From Dipylidium caninum (Eukaryota; Platyhelminthes; Cestoda; Cyclophyllidea; Dipylidiidae): a stretch of 64,000 nucleotides of DNA. Under the pieces are notes generated by a model. That model was not told the DNA's origin and made no database searches. It saw only the letters and a list, made by a program, of their open reading frames with translations. Of this stretch, positions 12,230-23,111 are shown in pieces. Location of the stretch: the NCBI GenBank assembly GCA_017562135.1, contig QEYB01001542.1:17730-81729 (forward strand), written 5' to 3'. The position numbers and the translations under genes are program-made. Numbering within the stretch: position 1 is the first letter of the stretch; each line of letters starts with the position of its first letter.

Positions 12230-13340
12230 TGGATGGTGCAAAGGCCACTCATCACCCCATATGGGTGAGCCACAGTGAGGCCACCAAGACAATTGCTCGA
12301 ACTCTCGCTCACCTCCATGTCAAAAGCAGAATCCACTCACTGACAAAGCCTTTGCACCCAGCTGCTCTGTGTCTCATATCCATTAGATCAGACGACCATC
12401 GTGCACGCCTAGGTGCTTGCTCAACCGACCTCTCACTCAACTGGAACTTTGCTGTTAAGCGGGGCGGCAGAGAACGACTGCAAACACTTTGGGTTTTGGA
12501 GCGCATTTTGGCCTATGAACGACCCACGGCAATCAAAGTGTAGGCAATAGTCGTCCAAGGGCGGACCTCATTTGTTGTTTGCCACAATTGCTTGGTGGGG
12601 CGGTCAGCAACGACTGACGCATGTCCAACAAGCAGTCTAAATCGGAGAGGTGATGGTGTCAAAGGGTGGAACGACACCAGCAAACTCACACTTTCATGCA
12701 ATTACATCTGCTTTCACGTCATATACGGGAGGCTTTGCCTGGAGAAGACCCACTAGAAAGCAGCTTCTCCTCAAAATGTCGGCTTTTTGTGGTCTATCTG
12801 GTTCTTTAAATGGTTTGCGTGAATACCACACTGACACGAACGTGCTTCATGCCTGATGCGGTCATATTTTGCGACTTTCGCAACTGTGTAGGTGTAAGTC
12901 CTGACAAAGGAACACATTTCTTGCACCATCTTCAAATAACTGCTCAGCAGACGTGAGCAACATAATATACCGTCTGACCAGATTTCTGGAATGAGAACAG
13001 GGAATTACACAGTGCAGCACACCATCTGTCGGAAGGAGATGCTGTCGACGGCTATTTTGAGGACTCGTAAGACTTTCACTTATGTGCCTCCTGTGGTGTG
13101 TGACTCAAGGACCCCACCAACTGAACGGAAACCACTTGTCCCTGCCCTGTTCACCGTTTCCCCACATCAAACAATCATTGTGTTGAGAAGCGCCAAAGAA
13201 AAAACTTCTCACTCTCTGACGACGACCTTGCGCGACCATCTCTAAAACGTGACAGGAGACGAGCTTGTCGTGAAGCATAGCTGATTCTGAGAATTATAGT
13301 TGGTATGCCTCGACGGCGTTAACTCATCTTTGCAGTAAAC
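12230..13340. repeat. Family-flank duplication block
   Basis: Two adjoining sub-blocks recur elsewhere in order. Sub-block 12,230-12,780 matches 45,700-46,110 inverted. Sub-block 12,830-13,340 matches 30,100-30,540 (same orientation) and 45,010-45,640 (inverted), with parts at 19,400-19,570 and 20,060-20,110. It is the downstream flank of the minus-strand copy at 13,353-14,235, so whole gene-plus-flank segments were duplicated. Open frames inside it are not conserved between copies. Confidence 0.75.
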
Positions 13341-13352
13341 TGCAGCTCTTCG

Positions 13353-14182
13353 TTAGGCGGTTTGAATCTTGTAAATTTCATCGCTTCCCCCAAACAACGC
13401 AGAGAGCTGGAGGAAGAAAGCCACTATTCCACATGGAAATATTGCTTTATTGTGACAGAGATGCCATGGAAATGCGGGGCCACGAAACCCGACTAACGGA
13501 GCAGACATTCTATACCAGTCGACAATCAACACTTGAAATAGACGAATTATAGACTTAGCTTCACCTCTATCCAATACTCGGTATTTCTTTGCCTCGAGTA
13601 CGGAGGCCTCACCCAATGACTTATCAACTCGAAATAGTCCTGGAAGCTCAAATGCCCCGATGATGGAGGCGCCGCGGAGTATGATGCTAGAGAAGAGAAG
13701 GATTGAAAGGTGCAAGATATGCCTGTGTTGGAGAACATTACCTTTCATTCTGTTGGGCAGACAGGATGAGGTCAAAGATAAGCCGTTCTCTTAAGAATGA
13801 AATTTCAAACTCCCAATCCTCCACAATAACTTTGTGCGGAACGGTCTTCTAGTTGGAGTTCCCTAAATCGGTAAACAAATGTCGTGTTCTTAGTATGTCC
13901 CCTATCAACATGCTCCTGAAAGTCTCGTAGACCAAGTGCTTAGCAATTCCCATTATGTCTTGCGACTCTGTAGCGATGGTCGGTGGCTGACAAGGGGCTG
14001 TGTGACGAGAGAGATGCAATATTTTGGCAATTTTTTAGGCAATTTAGGCAATTACCCGTGAGCACTCTGGAGGTGAAAACGTAGAGTGTCGTGTGCGTCT
14101 CACTCTTCCGGCCGGAGCATGCGAAAACGGTGAGGTGGGAGGTGAGGAGGCCGAGTAAATACGCTGTCATGATGATCAACAT
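13353..14182 (-). pseudogene. Secreted-family copy with one in-frame TAG in exon 2
   Basis: Exon 1 (14,056-14,182, 127 nt) encodes the signal peptide MLIIMTAYLLGLLTSHLTVF. It ends in phase 1 before GTAATT. Exon 2 (13,742-13,997) is exactly 256 nt with intact acceptor (ACACAG) and donor, opens with A-P-C-Q-P-P, and keeps QDIMGIAKHLVYETFRSMLI. Its only lesion is TAG at 13,849-13,851, at the Trp codon of sister copies. Exon 3 starts at 13,686 after CTCTAG and keeps FELPGLFRVDKSLGEASVLE. A deletion of about 50 nt near 13,560 shifts its frame, so the tail runs on to 13,353. A polyA-like AATAAAG lies near 13,443. It was recently functional or is a sequencing casualty. Confidence 0.85.
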
Positions 14183-14225
14183 CATGCACAAATCTGCCGT
14201 CACGAAGGCCTCCTCCAATCCTCCT

Positions 14226-14236
14226 CATTTATATAG
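14226..14236 (-). promoter_or_regulatory. TATA box of the 14 kb family copy
   Basis: On the minus strand this reads CCTATATAAATGAGGAGGAT, about 50 nt before the ATG. The same TATA plus GAGGAGGATTG leader recurs at 44,533, 25,655 and 9,351. Confidence 0.8.
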
Positions 14237-14299
14237 GCTTTGCGGGAAAGTGTATCGTTTCAGCTGGTTCAGCAGAGTGGGTGTGCTGGAGTGTGCTCA

Positions 14300-15390
14300 C
14301 ATAGTGTCCCACCGTATGGGCAGTGGTAACCACTTGATGGATCAAAAACACTGGTCTTAACTACCTTTCTTGACCTCCTAAACATGCCCCCAATTTCGGG
14401 CCATGTTTCAGTGTGTGGTTGGTGCTTTGCCATGGAGGTGAGCTAGAGTCTAATTGAATCTACTTGTGGCATCACTCAAGTTGGCGCAATTTGGAGAATG
14501 AGAAGCCTGTTGTATTGTTCAGAAATATCTTTCGCCAAATTTGTATAAGGAATTCCACTATATGTATTGGAGCATTTCCCCAGATTACCTAAACTGCTTT
14601 ACTCAACACTCCGTATCGACATTTCGCATCCACTTCTAACTGCCATCATCGCGATTGACATTAAAATTTCTATGTCGCCAGTGTTATTGTTTCACGGCCA
14701 GTGCGGAAACAATGTCAATGACCAGCAGATCTGTGCACCAACGTTCAGGAAAGGAGGGGCATTTTACGACTCTTCCAAAAACACCTGATGATTCTCTCTC
14801 CTGCCACCAGTGAATCCAATGTCGACTGGAGAAGCGCAATGCGATAACATGGCACATGATAAAAGAATTTTGTATCTAACCTGGATTAACTCGTCTCTAT
14901 TTCTACTCACCTCTCCTTAAATCTCTTCATCCAATTTCCACGTTCCCTTTCCGGAATGCCGGAACTCACAACCTTCCTGCCCTTCGCATCATCTTGACCT
15001 TCTTTCGTAGGCGCATGTTTGGCCAACATCACTGCAACTGTGGCCAATGAGCCAATGTTGGGTGTTGAATCTGAGTTCAAAGCACACTCTACGGGGAATG
15101 CTATTGTCTCGAGCTCGAAGCGCGAGCCTCATACAATCTCACCGGTTTGAATTTACCTTCCTCTCTAGTGCCGAGGAAATTGGCTTGTGGTATTGTATAG
15201 TGGAAAGAAGGAAGTTCTACTTTGCGTTGCTACAAGAAACTGATGGCAGCGCAAATGACGTCGTAGTGCACGTGTTGTCTTGGTGATCGGTTTTGTGAAC
15301 GCAAAGCTAATGACAGCCTCTTAATCACGCGACTTGAAGGGAGAAAATGAGAGCACAGAGTTGGGAATCGGTATATTTCATCGTAGGTCT
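14300..15390. other. No supported gene
   Basis: Upstream flank of the minus-strand copy at 14.2 kb. It has only unsupported short frames and vague similarity to the flanks at 21.8 and 27.8 kb. Confidence 0.45.
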
Positions 15391-15399
15391 GGTATAAGA

Positions 15400-15640
15400 G
15401 ATTGGACTTGAAAATTCATCGTTTAGACTTTAGAAGTAAGTGGTGAAGATGAGATTAACGGGTGCTACATCAGCCACCATGAGGTGACTGGAAAGAAGCA
15501 TCAATATAACTTATACATAGGGAAACCGCGAAGTGCTGTCACCCAAAGTGTCATTCTTGTTTAGCTAGCATGTGGGACGTGGAAACGACGGTCACTTCAC
15601 ATCATGTCGCGTCACGGGAAGGCTGCAGGATTTCTTTCTC
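15400..15640. repeat. Inverted mate of 2,150-2,450
   Basis: Shared ordered landmarks in reverse orientation; see the entry at 2,150. Confidence 0.7.
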
Positions 15641-15899
15641 AAAAGAATAGGAGTCACACTTTTTAACTGCTGCAAATGCGGTCCTAGATAGTATTTGTAA
15701 CTAACTATCTCGTAGTAATGCGTCAGTCACAGTGGTGAAGGCAAGCGCTGTCAACCGGTAGAGCTTGGCATAGTCCAGCTCCAGCCGAAGGCTGCAATTG
15801 TATAAATTGAGTACACTGCATCTCATGTTCTCTTGAAGTTATCGCGTAAGTGAACAGCGGCCACGACAAGGAAGCCCTATATGTTCTCCTGGCGGAACT

Positions 15900-16440
15900 T
15901 GTTATTGGCGACTAGAAAAGCGCTGTCGACTGACTGTAAAAACCTTCTGAGAATCTATCCAGTACTCGGAAGTTCCAAACCTTGAGTACAGATACCTCGA
16001 GCATCTACATATCAACCTGAATGGGTCATGTGAATTTAAATGCCTCGATGATGCAGGCGCCACGAAACACCCTGTTAGTGATGGGATGTACGGGGGTACG
16101 GGAAATGAGGTACTCTTAGATCAAATTACCCTCAAGTCTCCTGCACAGACGTAACGAAGTCAAATGGGGTGCCTTCAACCATTATCGATATTTCGAATGC
16201 CTGACCATCCACAACAAATCGCCTCGGAATCGTTCCCCACTTGGATTTACCCCCACAAGCCAACATGTGTCGCACACCGGTTCTCTCTCTGACCAACACA
16301 TTCCTGAAATTCTGGTATGCCAGATATTTCATCACCCTCACATGATCACAGCGATGTCCAGGAGATGTTTTGTAAAATTTGCAAAGGAAGTTTTTCTGTG
16401 GCCTTAAAATTAAATTCCTCCCAAACATGTCGACATACAC
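15900..16440 (-). pseudogene. Secreted-family pseudogene, exons 2-3
   Basis: Exon 2 runs from near 16,385 down to a GTAATT donor at 16,128-16,129. It keeps KYLAYQNFRNVLVRERTGVR and IPRRFVVDGQAFEISIMVE, including the Trp that is a stop in two sisters. It ends with an in-frame TGA just before the donor, and its 5' end no longer reads P-C-Q-P. Exon 3 keeps FRGACIIEAFKFT, then TGA and TAG (16,005-16,007). The same TAG occurs in the 10.9 kb pseudogene, so both probably descend from a copy that was already broken. No exon 1 is seen upstream. Confidence 0.8.
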
Positions 16441-16827
16441 CCCTTGCGACCGTCGAAGCTGAGGAGAGCGTAATTCGTCGTCCCAGATGGAGTTGGATGT
16501 TGAACGACCCCATCAATTCGGCAAAAGCCTATGTGAATCCACGGAAAGTGTACATAACGACTGTCATTTGCATCTTCCTAAACCATTGCTGCGTGTACCT
16601 ACGTGTGTGGCGCCTAGGCGACTGAATGTAAAGTACGTAACAAGTCGGTGACCCTGTGAGTTAGCCCAAGTCTCTGTAAGTGCGCAGAGCAAATAACTGA
16701 TATCTGGTTGGTTCATTGCCACGCTGATTTTTGACAACCTCGGCAACAGCCAATATCATCACTCAACTTAACATGCGCCTCAGTCACGAACCCATGGGGG
16801 AGGTTGGATATGAACGTCACTTCAAGG

Positions 16828-16835
16828 CATATAAG
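16828..16835 (+). promoter_or_regulatory. TATA box of the intact gene at 16,869
   Basis: CATATAAG lies 39 nt before the ATG, followed by GTAGAGGGTACC. A close inverted copy of this promoter and exon 1 is at 30,770-31,145. Confidence 0.7.
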
Positions 16836-16868
16836 TAGAGGGTACCACATACCTTTGACGTAGTTTGC

Positions 16869-17620
16869 ATGCTGATCACAATGTTGGCCTACCGCATGAT
16901 TCTCATCCTCGCCTCTGCGGCAACTCCACTCAGAGTCAACGCTTTCTTCTCTTATTCACAACCAGCAAATTTTCCGGTAACGCTTATCACCAGGAAATCA
17001 CCTCCAGGTAGACCAGTCTTGCTCTATGCTTCATTTGTTCCCTGTGTACTTTAACAGCCTCGCTCGATGACGCTTAACTTTGTGCATTTCAGACCCCTGT
17101 CAACCGCGGAACTTTGCCTACCCAACTAGTGACATGATGAGAATTGCATCTTATCTAACGCGGGAGGCTATAAAGAACTTGGCAATGAGAGATCTCAGAG
17201 GCAGGAGATACTGGTGGGCCGATATCAGAAACACCGAATGGGGCACACGATTGCGTCAACTTAATTCCGGCAACTACGAATATGAGATAATCATACACGG
17301 AACTCCCGTCTATTATAATTGTCTTCATTTCGAAGAACATATGGCAAAGTAAGCCTGAACAAATTATATGGCCTCAATTACCTTTTCCCGCTTTCAGCAC
17401 GTTATATGAGAGTGCCTTCATAATTGCGGACTTCCAATACACTGGAGTATTCAAGTACGACGAAAACATAAGGAAAATTTCTGTAATCCACGCAGGGAAT
17501 ATCCACATAATTGGAGTAGCTGATGAATCACTACCGTCAGTTGACACAAATGTTCTTCGTGAAAACATTTTTAACGGCTTTGCTCTAGCCATAGCTAATG
17601 TCTCCTGTCGTGTGGACTAG
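16869..17620 (+). CDS. Intact secreted protein, three exons (205 aa)
   Basis: Exons are 16,869-17,007, 17,093-17,348 and 17,398-17,620. Introns of 85 and 49 nt are GT-AG, in phases 1 and 2. Exon 1 encodes a signal peptide (MLITMLAYRMILILASAATP, likely cut after VNA near residue 25). Exon 2 is 256 nt and opens D-P-C-Q-P; it contains a predicted helix (MMRIASYLTREAIKNL), then YWW and alternating strand-like segments (YEYEIIIHG). Exon 3 reads as two strands (AFIIADFQYTGVF, ISVI) and a C-terminal helix ending in V-S-C. AATAAA is at 17,672-17,677. I do not recognise the family. The single start helix followed by strands is loosely reminiscent of cystatin-like folds, which is speculation. It is one of only two undamaged copies here, so probably functional and secreted. 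Confidence 0.85.
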
Positions 17621-17671
17621 GCTAACTGATCCAACTTATTCCTGTACAAATAACCACTGCATCTCTTAGCC

Positions 17672-17677
17672 AATAAA
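17672..17677 (+). terminator. PolyA signal AATAAA
   Basis: AATAAA lies 52 nt after the stop codon of the gene ending at 17,620. Confidence 0.7.
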
Positions 17678-17929
17678 TCTATCACACTTGTGTGCCAAAA
17701 CGGTGGCAGCTTAATTCCTCACCATAACTAAGTCTCCTGTACTCCACGGGCCCTCCTTCCGACTTGGCGAATAGCACTTTCACCGTGACCACGGCGAGGA
17801 CATAGGCCGGGGACTGGGGCGCAGGGGGACAGGTGACAAGGGCAGGGCGTAGGAGAGCGAGCTGGGATGGCGTGGGATAGGATGGGATGGGATGAGGTCG
17901 CATGCACACCAAAAGGCATTTGGAGTGTC

Positions 17930-18420
17930 AAGGTGTGGGAACTTGTGGCTTTCTGATAACCTGATCCTGATATCGAATTCATAAATCTAGTGTGTAAATG
18001 GCCCTTGACGAGGATTAGATGTAAGAGAAAGATGTTGGAGTGTTTGCACATATCAACATCGCGACTTCCACTGAAACCTAAATCTTCGGTTGAGAGTTTG
18101 TTCCGTGGGAGGAAATTCCAACGATTGCTGGCAGTGTGCTCTTAGCAAGCCAATTATCACAAATCTGTCACCACGAAAATGTTAGAATTGCATTCTCTTC
18201 GGTTGCCCTTTACGTATTTCAGTGGCTGCAGGGAGAAGGACAAACTGGTTGAAGGTGTGGAGATTGGTCGTTAGAGGGGACAGAGTTGCTGCGACATTGA
18301 GCGCGAGTAGGAAAAGAGCGTTGAAGCGAAGAGCTGTAGCACATCAGTTGATTGCCACTGCTGTAACCTTCATTCGTCCATTCATTCCTTCATCTATTCT
18401 CAACGCCGTGACTTTATATT
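17930..18420. repeat. 3' flank duplication, inverted mate at 39,400-39,835
   Basis: Landmarks CTTGACGAGGATTAGATGTA and GGCTGCAGGGAGAAGGACAA recur in reverse complement near 39,755 and 39,520. In both places the block lies downstream of an intact family gene, so gene and 3' flank were duplicated together. Confidence 0.75.
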
Positions 18421-18970
18421 GCTAACTTTCAGATCTGCAACCGTAAAACTTAAAAAGTGAAAACTTTTGGAGTTGAGAATAAACAATGCATATTCCATTG
18501 TGTGCACCATAACGTGTAGTATTAAATCGGATGAAGAAAGTTTTAGCGCAGGCACCCAAGTCCCTGGGAGAACAAATTGGGTCACAGGTCATGCTGTTCA
18601 ATGCAAGAGGAAGTAGAAAGCGTTGGGTATGAACCGCAGCAGCTGAGGGGAAGAGCGGAGGCATTGAGGCGCCCTCCAATGTGTTTTTTCACAATGATGC
18701 AGAAAAACATGAGTAAGCAATAAAATTGGGAATAAATAGAGAGACGAAGATTCTTTTCAGTGAAGGATTGCATGAATACAGTAGTGGATTACGAAAGCAG
18801 ACAGAAGTGAGCACGCACTCACAAAAACAGGTGACCTCTGCTATCCTATATTCACTTTCTCCTCTGACAATTGTCACCAGATGAAAAACGGCCAAGGTAT
18901 TAAACTGAAAATCATGAAATAAGCATTTGTGCTTATGCTGAGTCCACGATTTTAAGAGCATTAACCTTAC
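18400..18970. repeat. Inverted mate of 1,503-1,990
   Basis: See the entry at 1,503. The minus-strand frame 18,689-18,961 keeps most of the residues of the other copy. Confidence 0.7.
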
Positions 18971-19181
18971 GAGTTCAACCTGTGCAGCTCAAGCACCGAG
19001 AAACATTAATGAGGCATTTGGAGATGAATACATTAACGAAAAATTTGCCTTCTGGTGGTTCAAAGAATTTAGTTTCGGTAATGAGCCTCGATGGAGACCG
19101 CCGATTCAAGTTGATAACGAGGAAGAATTAGGAAAGACAGTGGAATCCGATTCGCAAGCAATTACTTGTGCACTTGGATGA
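18963..19181 (+). CDS. Orphan open exon, Cys...FWWF...Cys (weak)
   Basis: An open frame without a start codon runs from an AG-flanked region to TGA at 19,179. It reads C-A-A-Q-A-P-R-N-I-N-E, then EYINEKFAFWWFKEF, an acidic stretch, and a final Cys. The spacing of an early Cys and a later aromatic pair recalls exon 2 of the 16.9 and 40 kb genes (P-C-Q-P then Y-W-W), but identity is too low to be sure. It is bounded upstream by the end of a duplicated block. It could be a very diverged exon 2 or chance. Confidence 0.25.
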   Translation, partial: NLTSSTCAAQAPRNINEAFGDEYINEKFAFWWFKEFSFGNEPRWRPPIQVDNEEELGKTVESDSQAITCALG

Positions 19182-19399
19182 AAACTATATAGGAACTTTC
19201 CATTGATACGGCTGTGTTAAAACATTAGCTTAAAATGAATAATGATTTTAACACAGGAGTCATTTGTGTTTGCCACACGAACTGACGCTACTGCATATGC
19301 TCAAATCATCACTTCTGATGAAAAGTGGATTTAGATAGGCGAAAACTGACAAGCAAGCGGACATTCAAAATACACGTCCATAGCGGTTACTACACCTAC

Positions 19400-20130
19400 A
19401 CGAAAGTTTTCCATGACTGATGAGGTAATATTTTGTGACTTTCACCACTGTACCGTTGTAAGTACTGACAAAACGATCAACATTTGGGTAACGTTTTCAA
19501 CGTTATAATGGAGCTCATAACATCTTCAAGTTACCATTTAGCAGGCTGTAGTAATGTATGATATATCGTCTTACGGTGCACGGCACGATCTCTATTATTG
19601 ATTGGCAAGAAACACCAATTATGAGGTTGGTACCAATAAAGGTGGATAGCAGGAATCTTCGGCGATGTGCGAATGGACATCTGTTCTGTTCCTTTTTCGC
19701 CAGATGTGATCGTAAGTTACGAAGGTCTTATATCGGCGAAGTAAAGTGTCAGATAATGAAGGGAATGCTTTGAGTTTGCCAGCGCCTTGGCACATGGTCA
19801 GAAGGCACGGCCACATTGTGACCACAGGGCTAAAGAGGAGTCCGTCACTTGTCGACATCTTAAAGCCGGAGCACTGTCTTTCACCCGGGATGACGTGCCT
19901 CGAAATGAGGGTGACTGCAAACGAACACTCACCATTTAACCGCATCAAACCGAGATTTTATACGCCTCTACTTCTACGCTAAATTAATGCCGTTAAAACA
20001 CCTCGCTCGAAATTTAGTGCTCAACGAGAAACGCCCAAGAATTTGCCCTCGTACCACGCATGACGTTGTTCACGCAAAGCCTTCGTGAGAGAGTGAAGAA
20101 TTGGTTTTGTACTAGAACAAAGAAATTTTC
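19400..20130. repeat. Partial family-flank copies
   Basis: 19,400-19,570 resembles 12,830-12,990 and 30,100-30,190. 20,060-20,110 carries the GTTCACGCAAAGCC motif shared with 45,190. No gene exon is associated. Confidence 0.55.
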
Positions 20131-20798
20131 CGTTAAAATAGAATGTTTGGAAAGCGGACTGAGATATGTGTAGATCAGTTCATTTGGCGGGTATCTTGTG
20201 CCGCGCGTCAAGAGGAACACGAAATGAAGGACAGGTATAAAACAACGAAGATTCTCGTAAATTCCTAGTCTTGCACCCGCGCGAGTGTAGGTTTGCATTA
20301 AATGCAACCGCAAGTTGGATCAGCATACAGATAACAATAGCGCTCGCTAGCCTGTCAGGAACAGCCCGCAATCATCAACGACGGAGACCAAATGCTAAGG
20401 TCTTGAGGAAGCTTATGGTTTCCATCATGCCCATATTGTCTAATTGTTCTCCGCTGCAGCACACGATTCTAAACGAGCAAGGTAGTTCATCCACCTGAGG
20501 TTGCAGTTCGTTCCTCACAGTGAAACCCTCCTCCCAAGGCCTAAAGTAAAATCTGATTAGGACGTAAGCTTAGCGATCCTCCATTTGCTGCTCTCTTACT
20601 GCAGTGGACCCTGAATAGTTCAAGCGTGCGCTGAGCGGGGTGAAGTTACGCCGACTGATAGTGAAATGGGCATTTTCGCACTGGATAACCGATGACTGTT
20701 ATGAAATCCGATGGGATCTGAATGCTTTCAGCCCATCCTTCAAGCAACGGGCCCTTTTGAAATAAAAGCTATGACACTACTCCACGTGAAGAGCACAG

Positions 20799-21569
20799 TT
20801 TATTGAGACACAGACGTCGTGACAATATGCAACAATATAATTCGGGTTAGGCAGCAGTCATTCTAAGTGAGTCGACAAGCGGTATTTAAAGTGGATGAAT
20901 TAAACCATCTCACAACTTTCCTCCGAATACTTTCCTTGTGATATGCCAACGACTCATCTACCACTGTATCCAGCGCATGATACTTCCGAGCCTTGTGTAC
21001 GTAGACCGCTCGTAATGATTTATCAACTCGGAAGAATGCTGTGAATTCAAAAGCCTTAATGATGTAGGCGCCGCGGACCCCTCTGTCGGAGAGGAGATGT
21101 TGTAAGGGTGAAAAGTGCGTTTACTTTAGGCGACATTACCTGTAAAACCTTTTGGTTGCAAGAACGAGGTCAAAGGGAGGCTTTTCAACTGACGCAGAAA
21201 TTTCGTACTCAGGACCAGCCACAAATGCTTCAGTCAGAGTGGTATTTCGCCTGCATTTCTCCAAATCGGCAAACGAATACCGTATTCCGCTGCATTTTCC
21301 GATCGGCATTGTTCTAAAAATTTCGTACGTCTGGTGTTTTGCCACTCTCATTATATCTTGGCGTTCATTGACGATATTCGAGGGTTGACAAGGTGCTGTG
21401 TCAGGAAAGATGAATAGTATGATTGTTGTGTACATTCAGCAAGCTAGGCATTTGTTGAGATAGGAAATTACTTGAAATGACTTTATCTCATGCGGCTCTG
21501 TTGAACAAGCGAGGACGGTGAAGTGGATGTGAGGGGGCAGAGAAGTTGCGTTATAACGAAAAGGGACAT
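20799..21569 (-). pseudogene. Secreted-family copy, exon 1 damaged, exons 2-3 open
   Basis: TATATA lies at about 21,619-21,625, about 50 nt before the ATG at 21,569. Exon 1 (to 21,472) is 98 nt rather than 127. The signal peptide start MSLFVITQLLCPLTS is out of frame with the later HFTVLACSTEPHE. Exon 2 (21,140-21,395) is exactly 256 nt and open: A-P-C-Q-P-S, QDIMRVAKHQTYEIFRTM, FVAGPEYEISASVEKPPFDL. Exon 3 (20,863-21,082) joins in phase 2 and is open: RGAYIIKAFEFTAFFRVDKS, ending C-R-L-T. AATAAA is at 20,799-20,804. Exons 2 and 3 look selected, so the exon 1 break may be recent, a sequence error, or bypassed by another first exon. Confidence 0.75.
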
Positions 21570-21649
21570 TTAGCTGAACTCTGTATTCACGGATGTCTCC
21601 TTCACTCATCTTCCCCACCTATATACGCTTTGCAGAAATGGGTGTTGTT

Positions 21650-23100
21650 TCAACGGAGTGAATGTGCGGGAGTTTGCTTTCCCCATGTCGTATCAAGGGG
21701 GCAGTGGAAACTAGTTGTTTGACCAGAAATTCAAGTGCTGATTGCCTTAATGTTTAGGTAAACTAATCTCCACTTCGCCTGCACACCTCTCCACCAAATA
21801 AACAAATGTGATTTACGTAGACCACGGTAAATCTGGACATGAACTCTCGCTAATCTGCATGCTCTCTGCCCCCTGAGACCTTTCATATCCTGCGTTCGCC
21901 TTCCTCAGGCGCCCAGTAATCCACAATCCCCATAATCCCCAAAACGGCGTATAGCGGCAGTTTCACGCAGATACGCACTCAACTCCATCGTATTTACGTT
22001 GGAAAACTAGAGGCTGGGAAGCACGCAAGTTGACTTTTTTAATTGACCGCATAACGATTTTGCATGCACCACGAAAGGCGCTGTGAGAGATGAGATTTAA
22101 TCAAGGGCGGAAATTGAGATATTGTCTGGAGAAGAATGCTCCTCTGTGTAGGTCGTGGATTTGAGATCTCCTTGAAGGCTGAATGAAATCAGAGATTACC
22201 TGCATAAATGATCTTCAATGTCGTTTTAAAATCTCACTGTACTCCAGTGAGTTCATCATGCCTCTGACGTAGAGAGGGGAGAAATTATGCGGCACGTGGT
22301 CGGAGAGGGGTTGAGTTAGCGTTATTCATTTAAGGGTCGAAAAAATGGAGCCTTTTTTACGTGTCAGCAGAGAAAGTAGAACAGGCAAGAGGAGCGACAT
22401 GGGAGACACCGAAGGCAAGGGGGAGTGGCAATTGAGTAGATTATTATGTCGATAGACCTGAATTTTCGCCAGTCTGCTCCATTCCTTCGCACTTATAATT
22501 GTCTTTAAAGCGGTGTTTTAACGTCAGACTTTTGGTCTCACCTACTTCGGTTTGTCCGTTAATCCAATCTCTGGGTTAGGGTAGGCCAGTTGTCAGATAT
22601 GCTGCAGGCTCCATTACTTTCTTAATTTCCTGCTGGTCTGGTAAATCTCTTTCTCATGGTTTCCTGTCTTTCTTGTCAATCTCTTCAAGGTTTGAGCGCA
22701 GACCTTGTCGACGGGTTGTTACATGAAGCGTTCCACATTATCCGTCGGGTACCTCTCTGTCATCCGTCTCCACTATGATTGATGACACCAACTGTGGCAG
22801 ACTTTTATGCACCCTCACGAGCAAAGATGGACAGCGTAAGTGTATTAATATGACTGCGTTTTAAATCCGAAATCGCTTCAACGTTCGAGTGCAGTCATCT
22901 TCTAAGTGCAAGTTGATCGCATCAAAGGAGCATGCTCAAAATAACTCTCCAAATGGCCGAGACACAAGGGCGTGGGAGGTCCGACAATGTGGCAGCCGAG
23001 CATGAGGCATATCAGTCTCTGATGGGCAGACGGCTGAGTCTATGCCAAGTGCGCACAACCAATTGACTTCTGACCACCTAAAGCACAAGAATGATGCGAC
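21650..23100. other. No supported gene; flank resembles 27.66-28.08 kb
   Basis: Sequence just upstream of the minus-strand copy at 21.6 kb shares ordered similarity with the region upstream of the 27.6 kb remnant, for example GCGTTCGCCTTCC versus GCGTTCACCTTCC. The rest shows nothing. Confidence 0.45.
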
Positions 23101-23111
23101 GGTGACCGCGA

